NCBI RefSeq assembly: GCF_001425085.1
Contig: NZ_LMDN01000007.1
Coordinates: 1-64,000 of the forward strand
DNA length: 64,000 nucleotides
From: Leifsonia sp. Root4
Lineage (GTDB): Bacteria; Actinomycetota; Actinomycetes; Actinomycetales; Microbacteriaceae
Reading direction: 5' to 3'
The notes under the pieces were generated by a model. The model saw nothing but the letters and a program-made list of their open reading frames with translations, made no database searches and was not told the DNA's origin. Positions 1 to 7,797 of the stretch are shown here, one piece after another. Made by a program: the position numbers and the translations under genes. Each line of letters begins with the position of its first letter. Within the stretch, counting starts at the first letter, position 1.

Positions 1-617
1 GGCGGGGCGGCCCCGACCGTGCTCGTCTCGGTCCGACAAACCGACCTCGCCAATGGCACCGGGTCCGGGTTCATTGAGGGCTGCGAGGCCCCGATCTCAA
101 TGGCATCCGTGGAGCAGTTCATCTGCGCCGGCGGGCAACAACACGTGCTGATCGGCCCGGATGGCACCATCAACGCCATCGGCTCCCACGACCGCCTCTT
201 CAACGTCACCCAGCGGCGGGCGATCAGCCTCCGCGATGGCGGCTGCATCATCCCGGGCTGCTCCATCCCCGCCGCCTGGAGCGAGATCCACCACGTCAAG
301 GAGCACCACGACGCGGCTGCATCATCCCGGGCTGCTCCATCCCCGCCGCCTGGAGCGAGATCCACCACGTCAAGGAGCACCACGACGGTGGCGAAACGGA
401 AACCTGCAACGGGGTGCTGCTGTGCTGGTTCCACCACCACACCATCGACACCAGCGGGTGGCAGATCATGATGGTCAACGGGGCCCCGTACGTGAAACCG
501 CCACCCTGGCTGCGTGGCGGACGCTCCGACACCGACACCCCGTGGCGACGATCCACAAAGTCCCGCACCCAACAAGCCGACCTGCTCCAGCATCAACAGC
601 CCACGTTGGTCGAGTAG
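1..617 (+). pseudogene. DUF222 / HNH endonuclease C-terminal part, frameshifted and cut by the window edge
   Basis: The reading frame is open from base 1, so the N-terminus lies outside the window. It shows the usual end of actinobacterial DUF222-HNH proteins: a conserved stretch ending SLRDGGCIIPGC, then EIHHV, then GVLLCWFHHHTID. These are the zinc-binding cysteines and HNH histidines. A 74-bp tandem duplication at 239-386 falls exactly inside the HNH core and shifts the frame, so the core is read once, then out of frame. Removing one copy restores one frame to the TAG at 615-617. As it stands the protein would end at 471 with an unrelated tail. These genes occur in many copies in this group and their role is not established. 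A sequencing or assembly error is possible. Confidence 0.8.
239..386 (+). repeat. 74-bp perfect tandem duplication inside the HNH gene
   Basis: Bases 239-312 and 313-386 are identical. The unit length, 74, is not a multiple of three, so the second copy causes the frameshift. The base following each copy is G, leaving little junction microhomology. This looks like a slippage or replication duplication of the HNH-coding core. Confidence 0.95.
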
Positions 618-1225
618 CGCGAGGCGAAGCCTCGCGGAAGGCGGCAGCCCCTCCTCAGGCAATCTCAGGAACCGCCACCGCTGCTGGTGCGGCAACATAT
701 GCCCGACACACAGCCGCGACGCCCCGAGCGACTCGATCCGGTCAGACGCTCAGGGCTTCGGGGGCGGCCTCGTTCCTCGGCTGCTCCCTCGAGCCAGCGG
801 GGACGTGGGCTCGAGCACGCTGCGCCGCGACGAAGGAGCAGCGACGCCCGCGAAGCCCCGAGCGGATGCCCGACACCACCGCCCTGACCTCCACGCTGGT
901 CGAGTAGGCCGCCCGCGGCCGTATCGAGACCCGGGCGACTCGATCCGGCCAGGCGCTCAGGGCTTCGGGGGCGGCCTCGTTCCTCGGCTGCTCCCTCAAG
1001 CCAGCGTGCATAGGCGCGGCGTGCGAATGCACGTTGGCTTGAGCGAGCGGCGCCGCGACGAAGGAGCAGCGACGCACGCGAAGCCCCGAGCGGATCCGCC
1101 GCCACCGCAGCTGCGGCATCCACAACCACCCGAGCTGGTCAGACGCTCAGGGCTTCGGTCGCTGGCGCTCCCTCAAGCCATCGTGAGAATGCACGATGGC
1201 TCGACGGAGGGCCGCGCCGATACCG
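618..1225. repeat. Intergenic repeat island with tandem imperfect stem-loop units
   Basis: No credible gene is seen in these 608 bases. A 72-bp direct repeat (728-799 and 935-1006, three mismatches) is followed each time by a block around 821-866 and 1049-1095 that is partly its reverse complement, so each unit can fold on itself. A third partial copy lies at 1141-1180. Between the units, 897-932 carries a palindromic element related to GGTCTCGATACGGCC, also present near 44.5-44.8 kb. A hairpin with 13-bp arms, one G-T pair, lies at 998-1010/1028-1040. The 618-680 module (GGAAGGCGGCAGCC, then CTCAGGCAATCTC) recurs near 17.3 and 44.6 kb. Long open frames here are GC-rich artefacts. Confidence 0.8.
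1176..1201 (-). terminator. Hairpin downstream of the flavoenzyme operon
   Basis: AGCCATCGTG and CACGATGGCT form perfect 10-bp arms around a 6-nt loop, 25 nt past the stop of the last operon gene (1226). There is no clear T-run, as is common in high-GC actinobacteria. It is also part of the repeat island, so its role as terminator is inferred from position. Confidence 0.5.
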
Positions 1226-2656
1226 CTAGGACGCGAAGCCGACGCCCATGGCGTCCATGGTCTTCAGCAGCAGGTTGCGCTTGCCCTCGTTGTGGTCGGA
1301 GCGGTCAAGCGACCACCGGGTCATGTTGATGCCGATCGTCGCGACGGGCTCTGGCGGGAACGGGAGCGGGCGATCCTTCACCATCTTCAGCGACGTCCGC
1401 TCGGTCACCTCGCCGTTCAGCAGGTCGAGCATGACGTTGGCGGCGAAGCGTGCCGATCCCACACCGAGCCCGGTGAAGCCGCTGGCGTACGCGACATGGC
1501 CCTTCCGCGCCAGACCGTAGAAGGCGCAGAACCGCGTGCTCGCGTCGATCGCGCCGGCCCACTTGTGGCTGAAGCGCAGACCCTCAAGCTGCGGGAAGGT
1601 CGTGAAGAAGTGGCTGGCGAGCTTCTCGAACGACTCCGGCCGCTCCTCGTACTCCGGCTTCACCTTGCCGCCGGCGTTGTAGATCGCGTCGTAGCCGCCG
1701 AACAGGATCCGGTTGTCCTTGCTCATCCGGTAGTAGTGGAATTGGTTCGCCATGTCGCTGATGCCCTGGCGGTTCGTCCACCCGATCGACTCGAGCTGTT
1801 CCGCGCTCAGCGGCTCCGTCATGAGCACGTAGTCATAGATCGGAATGGTCATGAGGGCGTTGCGCTTCAGCAGCGAGGGGAACACGTTCGTCGCCAGCAC
1901 GGCCTGCTTCGTGTGCACGCGGCCGTGGGCGGTGCGGATCTCGACGCCGCCGGGAGCATCCTCGATCGAGCGGACGGCGGAGTGCTCGTAGATCGTCACG
2001 CCGAGCTCGGTGATGACGCGCGCCAGACCGAAGGCGAGCTTGGCCGGGTGAACGAGCGCAGTCGACTCCTTCTCCCACACGGCGCCGAGATACGTCGGTG
2101 ACGCGACCTCCGCCTGCACGGCAGCCTCATCGAGGTGGATGTGCGAGTCGGATTCCTCGTCCCACTCGCTCAGCCACTCCAGTTCGTGCGGTTCGACGGC
2201 CACGGAGAGGATGCCGGTGCGCTCGAAGTCGCAGTCGATTCCGTAGCGGGCGACCGCATCTTCGATGTCCTGCAGGTTCTCGAGGCCCAGGCGGTTCAGC
2301 GTCTCCATCTCCTCCGGCCAGCGCGTGCGGCCGTTCTCCTCGCCGTGGGTGAGGCTCGCTTCGCAGAACCCGCCGTTGCGACCAGATGCCGCCCACCCGA
2401 CGCTCTCACCCTCGAGCAGCACGACGCGGAGTGCAGGGTTGCGCTCCTTGGCGAGAAGCGCGGTCCAGAGGCCGGTGTAGCCGCCGCCGACGACGACGAG
2501 GTCGGCGACGATTGATTCCTGCAGCGAGGGATGCGCCTCGTGCTGATCCCGCGCATCGTCGATCCAGAACGCGCTCGCGCGTGTCTCTGCGAGTGCGTTG
2601 GCGATGGTCGAACGGCTCGGGGTGACGCGTTCGAAGACGGTGTCGTGCCGACTCAT
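1226..2656 (-). CDS. FAD-dependent amine/amino-acid oxidoreductase (DAO family)
   Basis: A 476-aa flavoprotein with an ADP-binding GGGYTG motif at residues 57-62 after an N-terminal extension, followed by GWAASGRNGGF, typical of the DAO family that includes gamma-glutamylputrescine oxidase (PuuB) and D-amino-acid/glycine oxidases. Known members oxidise C-N bonds and release aldehyde or keto acid, ammonia or amine, and peroxide. It is the last gene of the minus-strand operon and overlaps the upstream monooxygenase gene by an ATGA 4-bp overlap. No signal peptide is seen, so it is cytoplasmic. The substrate is unknown; by context it may act on the amine released by the operon's amidohydrolase. 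Confidence 0.8.
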   Translation of the reverse strand: MSRHDTVFERVTPSRSTIANALAETRASAFWIDDARDQHEAHPSLQESIVADLVVVGGGYTGLWTALLAKERNPALRVVLLEGESVGWAASGRNGGFCEASLTHGEENGRTRWPEEMETLNRLGLENLQDIEDAVARYGIDCDFERTGILSVAVEPHELEWLSEWDEESDSHIHLDEAAVQAEVASPTYLGAVWEKESTALVHPAKLAFGLARVITELGVTIYEHSAVRSIEDAPGGVEIRTAHGRVHTKQAVLATNVFPSLLKRNALMTIPIYDYVLMTEPLSAEQLESIGWTNRQGISDMANQFHYYRMSKDNRILFGGYDAIYNAGGKVKPEYEERPESFEKLASHFFTTFPQLEGLRFSHKWAGAIDASTRFCAFYGLARKGHVAYASGFTGLGVGSARFAANVMLDLLNGEVTERTSLKMVKDRPLPFPPEPVATIGINMTRWSLDRSDHNEGKRNLLLKTMDAMGVGFAS

Positions 2657-3945
2657 CGGGAGACCTCGCTCGTCACTGCGCGCTCCACGGAGAGACTCGG
2701 ACGCGCATTCAGCTCATCCGGGATGAAGCCTGCCGCCTTCTTGTAGCGTTCCGCGATCTCCGCGCGCTCCGCGTAGGGGATCACGGTGTCGATGTCGTCG
2801 AATCCCTGTGGTGCTCGTTCGTAGGCGAGTTGCATGACTTGTTCTGGTCCCATCGATCTGTTGCTGAGTGTGATTGCTGTTGTGCGGGGTCTGCGTGCGT
2901 CCTCGTAGCGCTGCAGTGCCTCGGAGATGCTGCCGGCGGTCGCCAGTGCGTTCGCGAGGGTGCGGGCGTCGATGATGGCCTGGGATGCACCGTTGGAGCC
3001 GATCGGATACATCGCGTGCGCCGAGTCACCGAGCAGGGTCTGGGCCCCGAACGTCCAGCGCGGGATCGGGTCCCGATCGACCATCGGGTACTCGAGGATC
3101 TCCTCGGCCGCGCCGATGATCGAGCGCACGTCCAACCAGTCGAAGTCCCAGTCGGCGAAACGATCGAGAACGGTCGCCGGGTCTGCCGAGCGGTTCCAGC
3201 TGCTGACGCCTGGATCGGCGTCATCCGAGCGATACTCGGCGATGAAGTTGATCGTTGCGAGCCCGTCGTCGCCCGGGAGCGAGAGCGGGTAGGCGACGAA
3301 CTTCTGGAACGCGTCCCCCGCCATGATCATGGTGCGGCCGTCGAGGAACGGTGCCACCCGCGCGGTTCCGCGCCACAGGATGAGGCCGTTCCACACCGGT
3401 GCACCTTCGTCCGGGTAGCGCTGACGGCGTACGGCGCTGTGGATGCCGTCTGCCGCGATGATCACGTCGGCGCTCACCCGGTACGAGCTGCCGTCTGCCA
3501 CCGTGATCCGCAGGCTGCTGCAGCCGCCGTCCTCCCGGGCGCCGTGTTGCTGCACGTCGTCGCCGCTGGCACCGAGGTGGATGCTGTCTGCGCCCAGACG
3601 CTCGAGCACGGTGTCCCTGAGCAGCATCTGCAGCTGCCCGCGGTGCACCGAGTACTGCGGCCACTGGTAGCCGGCGCTCAGGCCCCGCGGCTCCGACCAG
3701 ATCGTCTGGCCGAGGCGGTTGGTGTAGCTGAGCGTGCTGGTCGCGACGCCGAAACCCTTGAGCTGTTCGCCGAGGCCGAGCTCGGTCAGTTCGCGCACGG
3801 CGTGTGGCAGCAGGTTGATGCCGACGCCGAGCGGGCGCAGCTCCGACACCGCCTCGTACAGGGTGACGTCGGTGATGCCGGCTGCCTCCAACGACAGTGC
3901 CGTGGTGAGCCCGCCGATTCCCGCTCCGACGATGATGACCTTCAT
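2653..3945 (-). CDS. FAD-dependent aromatic-ring monooxygenase (PhzS/UbiH-like)
   Basis: This is a 430-aa class A flavin monooxygenase. It has the N-terminal GAGIGG dinucleotide motif at residues 7-12, the second FAD/NAD(P)H motif AADGIHSAVR at about 165-174 and the GDSAHAM motif at 306-312. The family adds one oxygen to aromatic or heteroaromatic rings using NAD(P)H. The early segment ELRPLGVGINLLPHAVRELTELGL resembles the PhzS-like 'flavin-dependent oxidoreductase' group. It is coupled by 4-bp overlaps to genes on both sides. Its presence with an amidohydrolase and an importer suggests breakdown of an aromatic or heterocyclic compound. The true substrate cannot be read from sequence. Confidence 0.82.
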   Translation of the reverse strand: MKVIIVGAGIGGLTTALSLEAAGITDVTLYEAVSELRPLGVGINLLPHAVRELTELGLGEQLKGFGVATSTLSYTNRLGQTIWSEPRGLSAGYQWPQYSVHRGQLQMLLRDTVLERLGADSIHLGASGDDVQQHGAREDGGCSSLRITVADGSSYRVSADVIIAADGIHSAVRRQRYPDEGAPVWNGLILWRGTARVAPFLDGRTMIMAGDAFQKFVAYPLSLPGDDGLATINFIAEYRSDDADPGVSSWNRSADPATVLDRFADWDFDWLDVRSIIGAAEEILEYPMVDRDPIPRWTFGAQTLLGDSAHAMYPIGSNGASQAIIDARTLANALATAGSISEALQRYEDARRPRTTAITLSNRSMGPEQVMQLAYERAPQGFDDIDTVIPYAERAEIAERYKKAAGFIPDELNARPSLSVERAVTSEVSR

Positions 3946-4292
3946 TGCAGTGCTTCTCCTGTTTCCTGTGCGTCAATCTGTTCTGCTGCGGCCACGGCAT
4001 CGACGAAGGCGATGTCCATCGACTCCATCCACTCCGGGATCCCGGTGAATGCCGTCTCACGCTCGGCCGAGTCCGCATAACGGCGCTCGGCCGCCTCGAA
4101 CGCCGCCCTGTCACCCGGATGACTGACCACCCAGATGAATTCGTGCCGCTCGCGGATGCCGTATGCGCTCTCGATGGTGAAGCCGTGTCTGGCCCGGAGC
4201 TGCGGGAGGGTCCGCGCCCACCACTCGAGGAATCCGTCGAAGTGCTCGGGAACCGTCGTGTAGTGGCGCAGCTGGAAGGTGCGCTCGGTCAC
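3942..4292 (-). CDS. Small NIPSNAP-like protein
   Basis: A 116-aa protein without signal peptide or membrane segment. The start (FQLRHYTTVPEHFDGFLEWWARTLPQLRARHGF) and the later EFIWVVSHPGDRAAFEAAE are consistent with a ferredoxin-like dimeric alpha-beta barrel fold of the NIPSNAP/Dabb type, often found beside flavin monooxygenases. It overlaps both neighbours by 4 bp, so it is probably made in proportion to them. A role as small accessory or binding protein of the adjacent monooxygenase is an inference from the neighbourhood. Confidence 0.6.
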   Translation of the reverse strand: MTERTFQLRHYTTVPEHFDGFLEWWARTLPQLRARHGFTIESAYGIRERHEFIWVVSHPGDRAAFEAAERRYADSAERETAFTGIPEWMESMDIAFVDAVAAAEQIDAQETGEALQ

Positions 4293-5938
4293 CGCACCTC
4301 CTCCGGCACCGGCATCGTGAACTCGTCGAGGTGCCAGTCTGCGCGGGGCACGGAATCCACCAGTCGCCTGGTGTACGCGTGCTGCGGGTTCTCGAGGATC
4401 TCGGCGGTTGCACCACGCTCAACGATCTGCCCGCGGTGCATGACGACCGCGTTCTCACAGACCCGCCGGACCACGGCGAGGTCGTGGCTGATGAACAGCA
4501 CGGTGAGCCCGCGCTCGGCACGGATCTTCGCGACGACATCCAGCACCTGTGCCTGGACGGAGACGTCCAGCGCGCTGGTCGCCTCGTCGAGCACGAGGAG
4601 TTCCGGCTCGATGGCGAGCGCGCGTGCGATGGCCACGCGCTGGCGCTGTCCACCCGAGAGTGTTCTGGGCCGCGCGTTCGCGTGGCGTTCGTCGAGCCCG
4701 ACCTGGTCGAGCAGCTCGAACACCCTCTGCTCGGCCTCGCTCTGGCTGAGCTGAGTGTGCAGCCGGATGGCATCGCCGATGGCCTGCTTCACGATGATGC
4801 GCGGGTCGAGCGAGAGGTACGGGTCTTGGAAGACCATCTGCACAGCACGCGCGTGGGCCAGCCGCTCGCTGCGCGTGTTGGGAATCGCACCGCGCGGGCT
4901 GCCGTCAAGCAGGATCTCTCCGCTGTCGGCGGGCTCGAGGCCGACCAGCATGCGGGCGAGCGTCGACTTGCCTGAGCCGGACTCGCCCACGACGCCGAGT
5001 GCGCCTCCTCGCGGCAAGGTGAACGACACGGTGTCGACGGCGGTGATGGGCCCCTTGCCCCGGCGCTCGTAGCTCTTCGAGACCTCCCGCATCTCGAGCC
5101 GGGCGGGGGCTCCGCTCTGCCCACCGGCCCCAACCGCCGCGCCGGGCACAACCGGGTTCACCGCATTCGCGATGCTGGGCGTTGCCGCGACGAGGCGCTT
5201 GGTGTACGCCGCCTGCGGGTTGCTCAGCACCTCTCGGGCGTCGCCCTGTTCCTCGACCCGTCCAGAGCTCAACACGTACACGCGGTCACAGATCGCGGCG
5301 GCCAGATTGAGGTCGTGGGTGATGAAGAGCATGCCCATGTTGCGGGTTCTGCGCTGCTCGGCGAGCACGGAGATGATGCCGGCCTGCGTCGTCACGTCAA
5401 GCGAGGCCGTCGGCTCATCGCAGATGAGCAACTGCGGCGAACTCGTCAGGGCGCCGGCGATCATCGCCCGCTGCAACATGCCGCCGGAGAGCTCGTGCGG
5501 GTACTGGCGCAGGTGGTCCTCCGGCCGCGGCAGCCGTACCGCCTCCATCAACTCGACGGCGCGCTTCGTGGCGCGTTCCTTGGGCCACCCCTCGCAGAGA
5601 CGCAGGGTCTCGGTCAGGTGGTCTCCGATGGTGCGGGCCGGGTTGATGCCGGCGCGCGGGTCCTGGAACACCATCGACGCGGTCGATCGACGCAGCTTCA
5701 GGATGTCGCGCTGGGCGGCTCCGAGCACCTCCTGGCCGTCCAGCAGCACGCTGCCGGAGGTCACCGCCCGGTCAGGGAGGAGCCCGAGGACGCTGCGCGC
5801 GGTGAGCGACTTGCCCGATCCGGATTCGCCGACGAGGCCGACGGTCTCGCCGGCGGCGATCGTGAGCGACACCTTGTCAAGCAGCGTCGTTCCGTTGGGC
5901 AGAACAAGTGTGTAGTCAGTGATGGTGAGCAGGCTCAT
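4289..5938 (-). CDS. ABC importer ATPase, fused DppD-DppF type
   Basis: 549 aa with two complete nucleotide-binding domains in one chain. Domain 1 has Walker A GESGSGKS at 38-45, signature LSGGMLQR near 150 and Walker B LLICDEP near 172. Domain 2 has Walker A GESGSGKST at 318-326, signature LSGGQRQR near 427 and LLVLDEATSALD near 448. The regions after each domain (PQAAYTKRL, PQHAYTRRLV) are those of oligopeptide/nickel-type importers. The fused form is common in actinobacteria (GsiA-like). It powers uptake through the two permeases encoded directly upstream, with 4-bp overlaps. Substrate unknown. Confidence 0.92.
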   Translation of the reverse strand: MSLLTITDYTLVLPNGTTLLDKVSLTIAAGETVGLVGESGSGKSLTARSVLGLLPDRAVTSGSVLLDGQEVLGAAQRDILKLRRSTASMVFQDPRAGINPARTIGDHLTETLRLCEGWPKERATKRAVELMEAVRLPRPEDHLRQYPHELSGGMLQRAMIAGALTSSPQLLICDEPTASLDVTTQAGIISVLAEQRRTRNMGMLFITHDLNLAAAICDRVYVLSSGRVEEQGDAREVLSNPQAAYTKRLVAATPSIANAVNPVVPGAAVGAGGQSGAPARLEMREVSKSYERRGKGPITAVDTVSFTLPRGGALGVVGESGSGKSTLARMLVGLEPADSGEILLDGSPRGAIPNTRSERLAHARAVQMVFQDPYLSLDPRIIVKQAIGDAIRLHTQLSQSEAEQRVFELLDQVGLDERHANARPRTLSGGQRQRVAIARALAIEPELLVLDEATSALDVSVQAQVLDVVAKIRAERGLTVLFISHDLAVVRRVCENAVVMHRGQIVERGATAEILENPQHAYTRRLVDSVPRADWHLDEFTMPVPEEVR

Positions 5939-6795
5939 GCGGGAACCCCGCCTCCGATCCGGTCTGAGAGTTCTTCACCGATCACGTTGACGACGACGAC
6001 GACGAGGACGACGGCGACGGCTGGCACCATCGCCGGCAGGAAGTGCCCGCCGATGATTCCGGCTTGGGCCTCGTTGATCATTGCGCCCCAGTCGGCTGTC
6101 GGAGCCTGCACGCCGAGTCCGAGGAAGGACAGCGCGGCGAGCTCGGCCAGCACGTAGCCGAAGTTGAGCGTCGACTGGGCGCCGACGATGGGGGTCACAT
6201 TCGGCAGAACGCGGCGGAGGGCGATCCACGGCCCGGAGAATCCCTGCACGCGGTACGCGGAGACGTAGGGCCTCGAGCGCTCGGCCATGACGAGGGAACG
6301 GGTGAGCCGTGCGACGAACGGCGCGTAGGCGATGCTCATGGCGATCACCGGCGCGACCAGTCCCTTGCCGAACAGTGCGACGGCCATGATGGCCAGCAGG
6401 AGCGACGGGAACGCGAAGACCAGGTCGAAGATCCGGGCGAGCACGCTGTCGAGCCAGCCACCCCGCCAGCCGGCGAGCAAGCCGAGCAGGATCCCGATGA
6501 TCGTCGAGCTGATGACGACCAGCAACGGCCCGAGCAGCGCCGTGCGCGCACCGAAGATGGTCCGGCTGAGAAGGTCGCGGCCGAGCGCATCCGTGCCGAG
6601 CCAGTGCGCCGGGGTCGGCCCGGAGTACACGACGGCGAGGTTGACGAGATCGGGGTCGTACGGAGCAACGAACGGGGCGAAGATCGCCGCGAATGTCATG
6701 ACGGCGACGACGGCAACGCTCAGGTTGAACGTCAGATTGCCGCGGCGCATCCTCGGTGCTTTCAGCACCTTGACGGCCATGGTTGGGGTGGTCAT
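5935..6795 (-). CDS. ABC importer permease, DppC type
   Basis: 286 aa. A cytoplasmic N-terminus leads into a first membrane helix (LSVAVVAVMTFAAIFAPFVAPYDP), then DALGRDLLSRTIFGARTAL, typical of DppC/OppC permeases, then about five further helices. The binding-protein-dependent transport loop lies around ALRRVLPNVTPIVGAQ. It pairs with the DppB-type permease to form the channel of the operon's importer and overlaps its neighbours by 4 bp on each side. Confidence 0.92.
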   Translation of the reverse strand: MTTPTMAVKVLKAPRMRRGNLTFNLSVAVVAVMTFAAIFAPFVAPYDPDLVNLAVVYSGPTPAHWLGTDALGRDLLSRTIFGARTALLGPLLVVISSTIIGILLGLLAGWRGGWLDSVLARIFDLVFAFPSLLLAIMAVALFGKGLVAPVIAMSIAYAPFVARLTRSLVMAERSRPYVSAYRVQGFSGPWIALRRVLPNVTPIVGAQSTLNFGYVLAELAALSFLGLGVQAPTADWGAMINEAQAGIIGGHFLPAMVPAVAVVLVVVVVNVIGEELSDRIGGGVPA

Positions 6796-7748
6796 CGGGC
6801 ATCAGCTCCTGCTGCGGCTCTGGGGTCGATCAGGGGTTCGCAGATGTCGATGACGGCGTTCACACTCACGAAGGCCGTCACGATCAGCAGCACGATCGCC
6901 TGCACGACAGGGAAGTCGAGCCGGTCGACGGACTGCACGAGCAGTGAGCCCATTCCGGCGAGGCCGAACGCCGACTCGACGATCGAGCTGGCGACGAGCA
7001 GACCGGCGACAAGCAGACCGCTGACGGTGAGGATCGGGCCTATGGCGTTGCGGAAGACGTGGCGTCGGATGACGGTGCCCCGCTTCAGGCCGCGGCTGGT
7101 GGCGACCTCGACGTGCTCGCGGCCGAGCTGATCGACCATCGAGGAGCGCGTGACCTTGCCGACGAGCACGACGAAGACGAGGGCGAGGGCGAGCGAGGGC
7201 AGGATCAGGTGATAGATCCCGTCGATGAAGCCTTCTCCGGAACCGAAGGAGGGGAACCAGCCGAGCTGGACGGCGAACACGGCGATCAGCACGATCGCTC
7301 CGACGAAGGACGGGATCGCGCCGAGCACCGTCAGGCCGATCAGGATGCCGCGGTCGAGAACGCGGCCCTTGTTCAGCGCGGCGATCGTGCCGGAGATGAG
7401 CCCGACGACAGCGATGATCGTTCCGGCGATGATGACGAGTCCCAAGGTCACCGGGATCCGTTCACCGATGACCGTGCTCACGTCTTGGCGGTACTGCAGC
7501 GAACGGCCGAAGTCGCCGTGCAGGACGCCGGTGATCCAGTTGATGTACTGCTGCCATGGCGGCAGGTCGAGGCCGTACTGGGCCGAGATCTCGGCGATGG
7601 CCTCGGCGCTCGGCTTACGGCCGCGCAGCAGGAATCGCAGCGGGTCGCCCGGAACGAGGAAGCGGGAGAAGAAGACGAGCAGGGAAGCAAGGAAGAGGGT
7701 GAGGAGCAGCGCGCCCAGCTTGCCGAGCACCCGGCGGAGGGTGGTCAT
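6792..7748 (-). CDS. ABC importer permease, DppB type
   Basis: 318 aa starting MTTLRRVLGKLGALLLTLFLASLLVFFSRFLVPGDPLRFLLRG, the usual N-terminus of DppB/OppB permeases, with six predicted membrane helices and the EAA loop near VATSRGLKRGTVIRRHVFRNA. The frame is open 37 codons further up to 7859, but that start would lie inside the preceding binding-protein gene. The ATG at 7748 gives the family length and leaves a 49-bp gap. It forms the translocation pore with the DppC-type permease. Confidence 0.9.
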   Translation of the reverse strand: MTTLRRVLGKLGALLLTLFLASLLVFFSRFLVPGDPLRFLLRGRKPSAEAIAEISAQYGLDLPPWQQYINWITGVLHGDFGRSLQYRQDVSTVIGERIPVTLGLVIIAGTIIAVVGLISGTIAALNKGRVLDRGILIGLTVLGAIPSFVGAIVLIAVFAVQLGWFPSFGSGEGFIDGIYHLILPSLALALVFVVLVGKVTRSSMVDQLGREHVEVATSRGLKRGTVIRRHVFRNAIGPILTVSGLLVAGLLVASSIVESAFGLAGMGSLLVQSVDRLDFPVVQAIVLLIVTAFVSVNAVIDICEPLIDPRAAAGADAR

Positions 7749-7797
7749 GTATCGACCACCGCTCCGCCAGGGGCTCTGCAGAGGGGCCTCGCTCGGG

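Noticed and set aside
161-1329. Open frames of 248 and 271 codons through the left repeat island.
   Set aside because: They consist of translated repeats (Arg/Ser/Pro/Ala-rich) and cross the repeat boundaries; no homology expected.
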